64,000 nt of DNA from Nitrospina sp. GTDB taxonomy: Bacteria; Nitrospinota; Nitrospinia; Nitrospinales; JACRGP01. The DNA is taken from positions 1-64,000 of the forward strand of contig JACAVV010000007.1 of NCBI GenBank assembly GCA_024648695.1, read 5' to 3'. Every line of letters begins with the position of its first letter. The first letter of the stretch is position 1. The notes under the pieces were generated by a model, which was given only the letters and a program-made list of their open reading frames with translations, was not told where the DNA came from and searched no databases. The translations under genes and the position numbers were made by a program. Positions 62,726 to 64,000 of the stretch are shown here, one piece after another.

Positions 62726-64000
62726 TTATTTGGGAAGGTATCTTTTTTTCAGGCCCATCGCATGAATGCGCGTAGCTAGAGTGGTCGGTTTGATTCCCAA
62801 AAGTTTTGCCGCTCCACCCTCCCCGTAAATTTTCCCGTCACTTTGATCCAGAGCGCGAAGGATATTTTCCTTCTCCCGGCGCTTCATTTCTTTTTCCGTA
62901 ATCACTTCGTTGTCAAAACTGTTTGAAGGGGGCTTCTCTTTCGCCACAGGATTTGCTTTATCTGCTTCGGGAAATTCAATGCTTATTCTACCGTTTTGGG
63001 AAATTATGACAGCGCGTTCAATCAGATTTTGAAGCTCTCTGATATTTCCCGGCCAAGGGTAGTTCTGAAGCCTGGACATTTTCCCTGCAGACAACGACTT
63101 GATCGGTTTATTAAATTTTCTGGATGCCAACTCCAAAAAATGGTTTGCTAGAAGGGGTATGTCTTCATTACGCTCATTCAAGGGGGGCAGTTCGATGGGA
63201 AATACATTCAAGCGGTAAAATAGATCCTCCCGAAATGAACCTCTTTTCACCTCTTGCTTTAGATCGCGGTTGGTTGCCGACAGAATTCGCACGTCCGTCT
63301 TGCTGGTTCGCTCGTCACCAATCCTTTCGTATTCCCCTTCCTGAATCACCCGCAACAATTTGCTTTGAACATCCAGGGGAATCTCACCCACCTCATCCAG
63401 AAACAGGGTGCCCCCGTTTGCCAGATCAAACCGTCCTCTTCGATCCTGAATGGCTCCAGTGAATGAGCCCTTCACGTGACCAAAAAACTCACTTTCATAA
63501 AGATCCCTTGGAATCGACGCACAATTCACTTTTATCAAGGGTCTTTTGGACCGGTTGCTTCTCTGATGAATTTCGCGTGCGACCAGTTCTTTTCCAGTGC
63601 CAGATTCCCCGGTGATCAAAACACTGGCATCCGTTCCGGAAACCATCTCAATTTGACGAACCACTGTTTTCAGAGACGGACTCTGACCAAGAATTTCTCC
63701 ATAAGCGGCGGACTCTTCCAGTTCCTGATTCAAGTATTCATTCTCTTCCGCCAATTGCTTGTTGAGTTGCTCGATCTTTTCGAAGGCTTCGGCGTTCGTG
63801 ATGGAAGCGGCAAGATGATCCGCAATCAGTCGACCCCAGAACAAGCCTTCCCCCTTCATGTCCAGATCAACGTCCGGTACAAAACTATTCACCCCAAGCA
63901 CTTTTCCCTGAAACACCACGGGTATGACAGCGAGCCCTAAAGCGTTCACTCGTCGCGCCCAGCGTTTTGAAACCGAAAAATCGAGATCGTCCTCAAACGA
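62726..64000 (-). CDS. GAF-domain sigma-54 activator (5' end outside window)
   Basis: The frame is open to the window edge, so only the last 424 or so residues are seen. Part of a GAF sensor (LGLAVIPVVFQGKVLGVNSFV), a linker coil, the sigma-54 AAA+ domain (GESGTGKE, a GSFTGA loop with Ser in place of the usual Ala, [32 protein letters not shown]) and a Fis-type helix-turn-helix at the end. It is a close paralogue of the PAS-type activator at 28199; the two differ mainly in the sensor. The GFA gene downstream may be its target or may be unrelated. Confidence 0.92.
   Translation of the reverse strand, partial: SFEDDLDFSVSKRWARRVNALGLAVIPVVFQGKVLGVNSFVPDVDLDMKGEGLFWGRLIADHLAASITNAEAFEKIEQLNKQLAEENEYLNQELEESAAYGEILGQSPSLKTVVRQIEMVSGTDASVLITGESGTGKELVAREIHQRSNRSKRPLIKVNCASIPRDLYESEFFGHVKGSFTGAIQDRRGRFDLANGGTLFLDEVGEIPLDVQSKLLRVIQEGEYERIGDERTSKTDVRILSATNRDLKQEVKRGSFREDLFYRLNVFPIELPPLNERNEDIPLLANHFLELASRKFNKPIKSLSAGKMSRLQNYPWPGNIRELQNLIERAVIISQNGRISIEFPEADKANPVAKEKPPSNSFDNEVITEKEMKRREKENILRALDQSDGKIYGEGGAAKLLGIKPTTLATRIHAMGLKKRYLPK

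Overview
The window reads as a chromosomal segment of a Gram-negative, free-living, respiratory bacterium. Many lipoproteins carry clear lipoboxes, there is an outer-membrane MtrB/PioB-type barrel, and c-type cytochromes are frequent. A two-haem cytochrome with an ethylbenzene-dehydrogenase-like domain resembles the gamma-like (NxrC) subunits of nitrite oxidoreductases. My best guess is a Nitrospinota (Nitrospina-like) genome. This is inferred from gene flavour only; no rRNA is present.

Layout. 1-6 kb: a ClpB N-terminal fragment, an internally duplicated lipoprotein, an AT-rich AAA-ATPase + TOPRIM-like (DUF4276-type) pair resembling AbiL/RloAB-type defence modules, and a LexA/CI-type S24 repressor. 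6-13 kb: two uncharacterised membrane-associated genes, rsmI, then a ParA-like ATPase, a bactofilin and an L,D-transpeptidase. The last two share a novel-looking N-terminal domain, so this looks like a cell-envelope/cytoskeleton module. It is followed by argH and an LptM-like mini-lipoprotein. 13-19 kb: a hybrid histidine kinase, a DUF4399 protein, a decahaem cytochrome and an MtrB/PioB porin, forming a transenvelope electron conduit. 19-25 kb: secreted proteins, TPR proteins and lipoproteins, ending in a decayed secreted gene.

26-33 kb is bounded by two tRNA-Leu genes (UAG on +, UAA on -) that face inward and are each followed by a homologous stretch of about 85 bp. Inside are a CDGSH/glyoxalase/pirin/truncated MBL-hydrolase operon with a near-consensus sigma-54 promoter, its divergent sigma-54 activator with palindromic upstream sites, a decayed IS5-type element, and a DUF5131 (three-Cys) + TcmP pair. 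33-44 kb: LRR proteins, a stand-alone nuoB, a monohaem protein with an HExxH motif, the NxrC-like cytochrome, remnants of an SBBP-type protein joined to the C-terminus of an RNA-repair Pnkp, and a GGDEF-PilZ protein. 44-64 kb is mainly housekeeping: ppc, smc, an ArsC/Spx-like reductase, a Nudix hydrolase, an animal-type haem peroxidase, HIT, nadA, a GT-C-like membrane protein, a secreted GCTPGYWK protein, engB, DUF1015, GFA and a second sigma-54 activator that runs off the window.

Operons inferred from 1-4 nt overlaps are: AAA-ATPase/DUF4276; rsmI/ParA; argH/lipoprotein; decahaem/MtrB; TPR lipoprotein/FGE-like; pirin/MBL; DUF1015/engB. Pseudogenes and fragments are unusually numerous (about ten). 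GC-poor palindromic repeats of the CCCTC..GAGGG type are scattered between genes.
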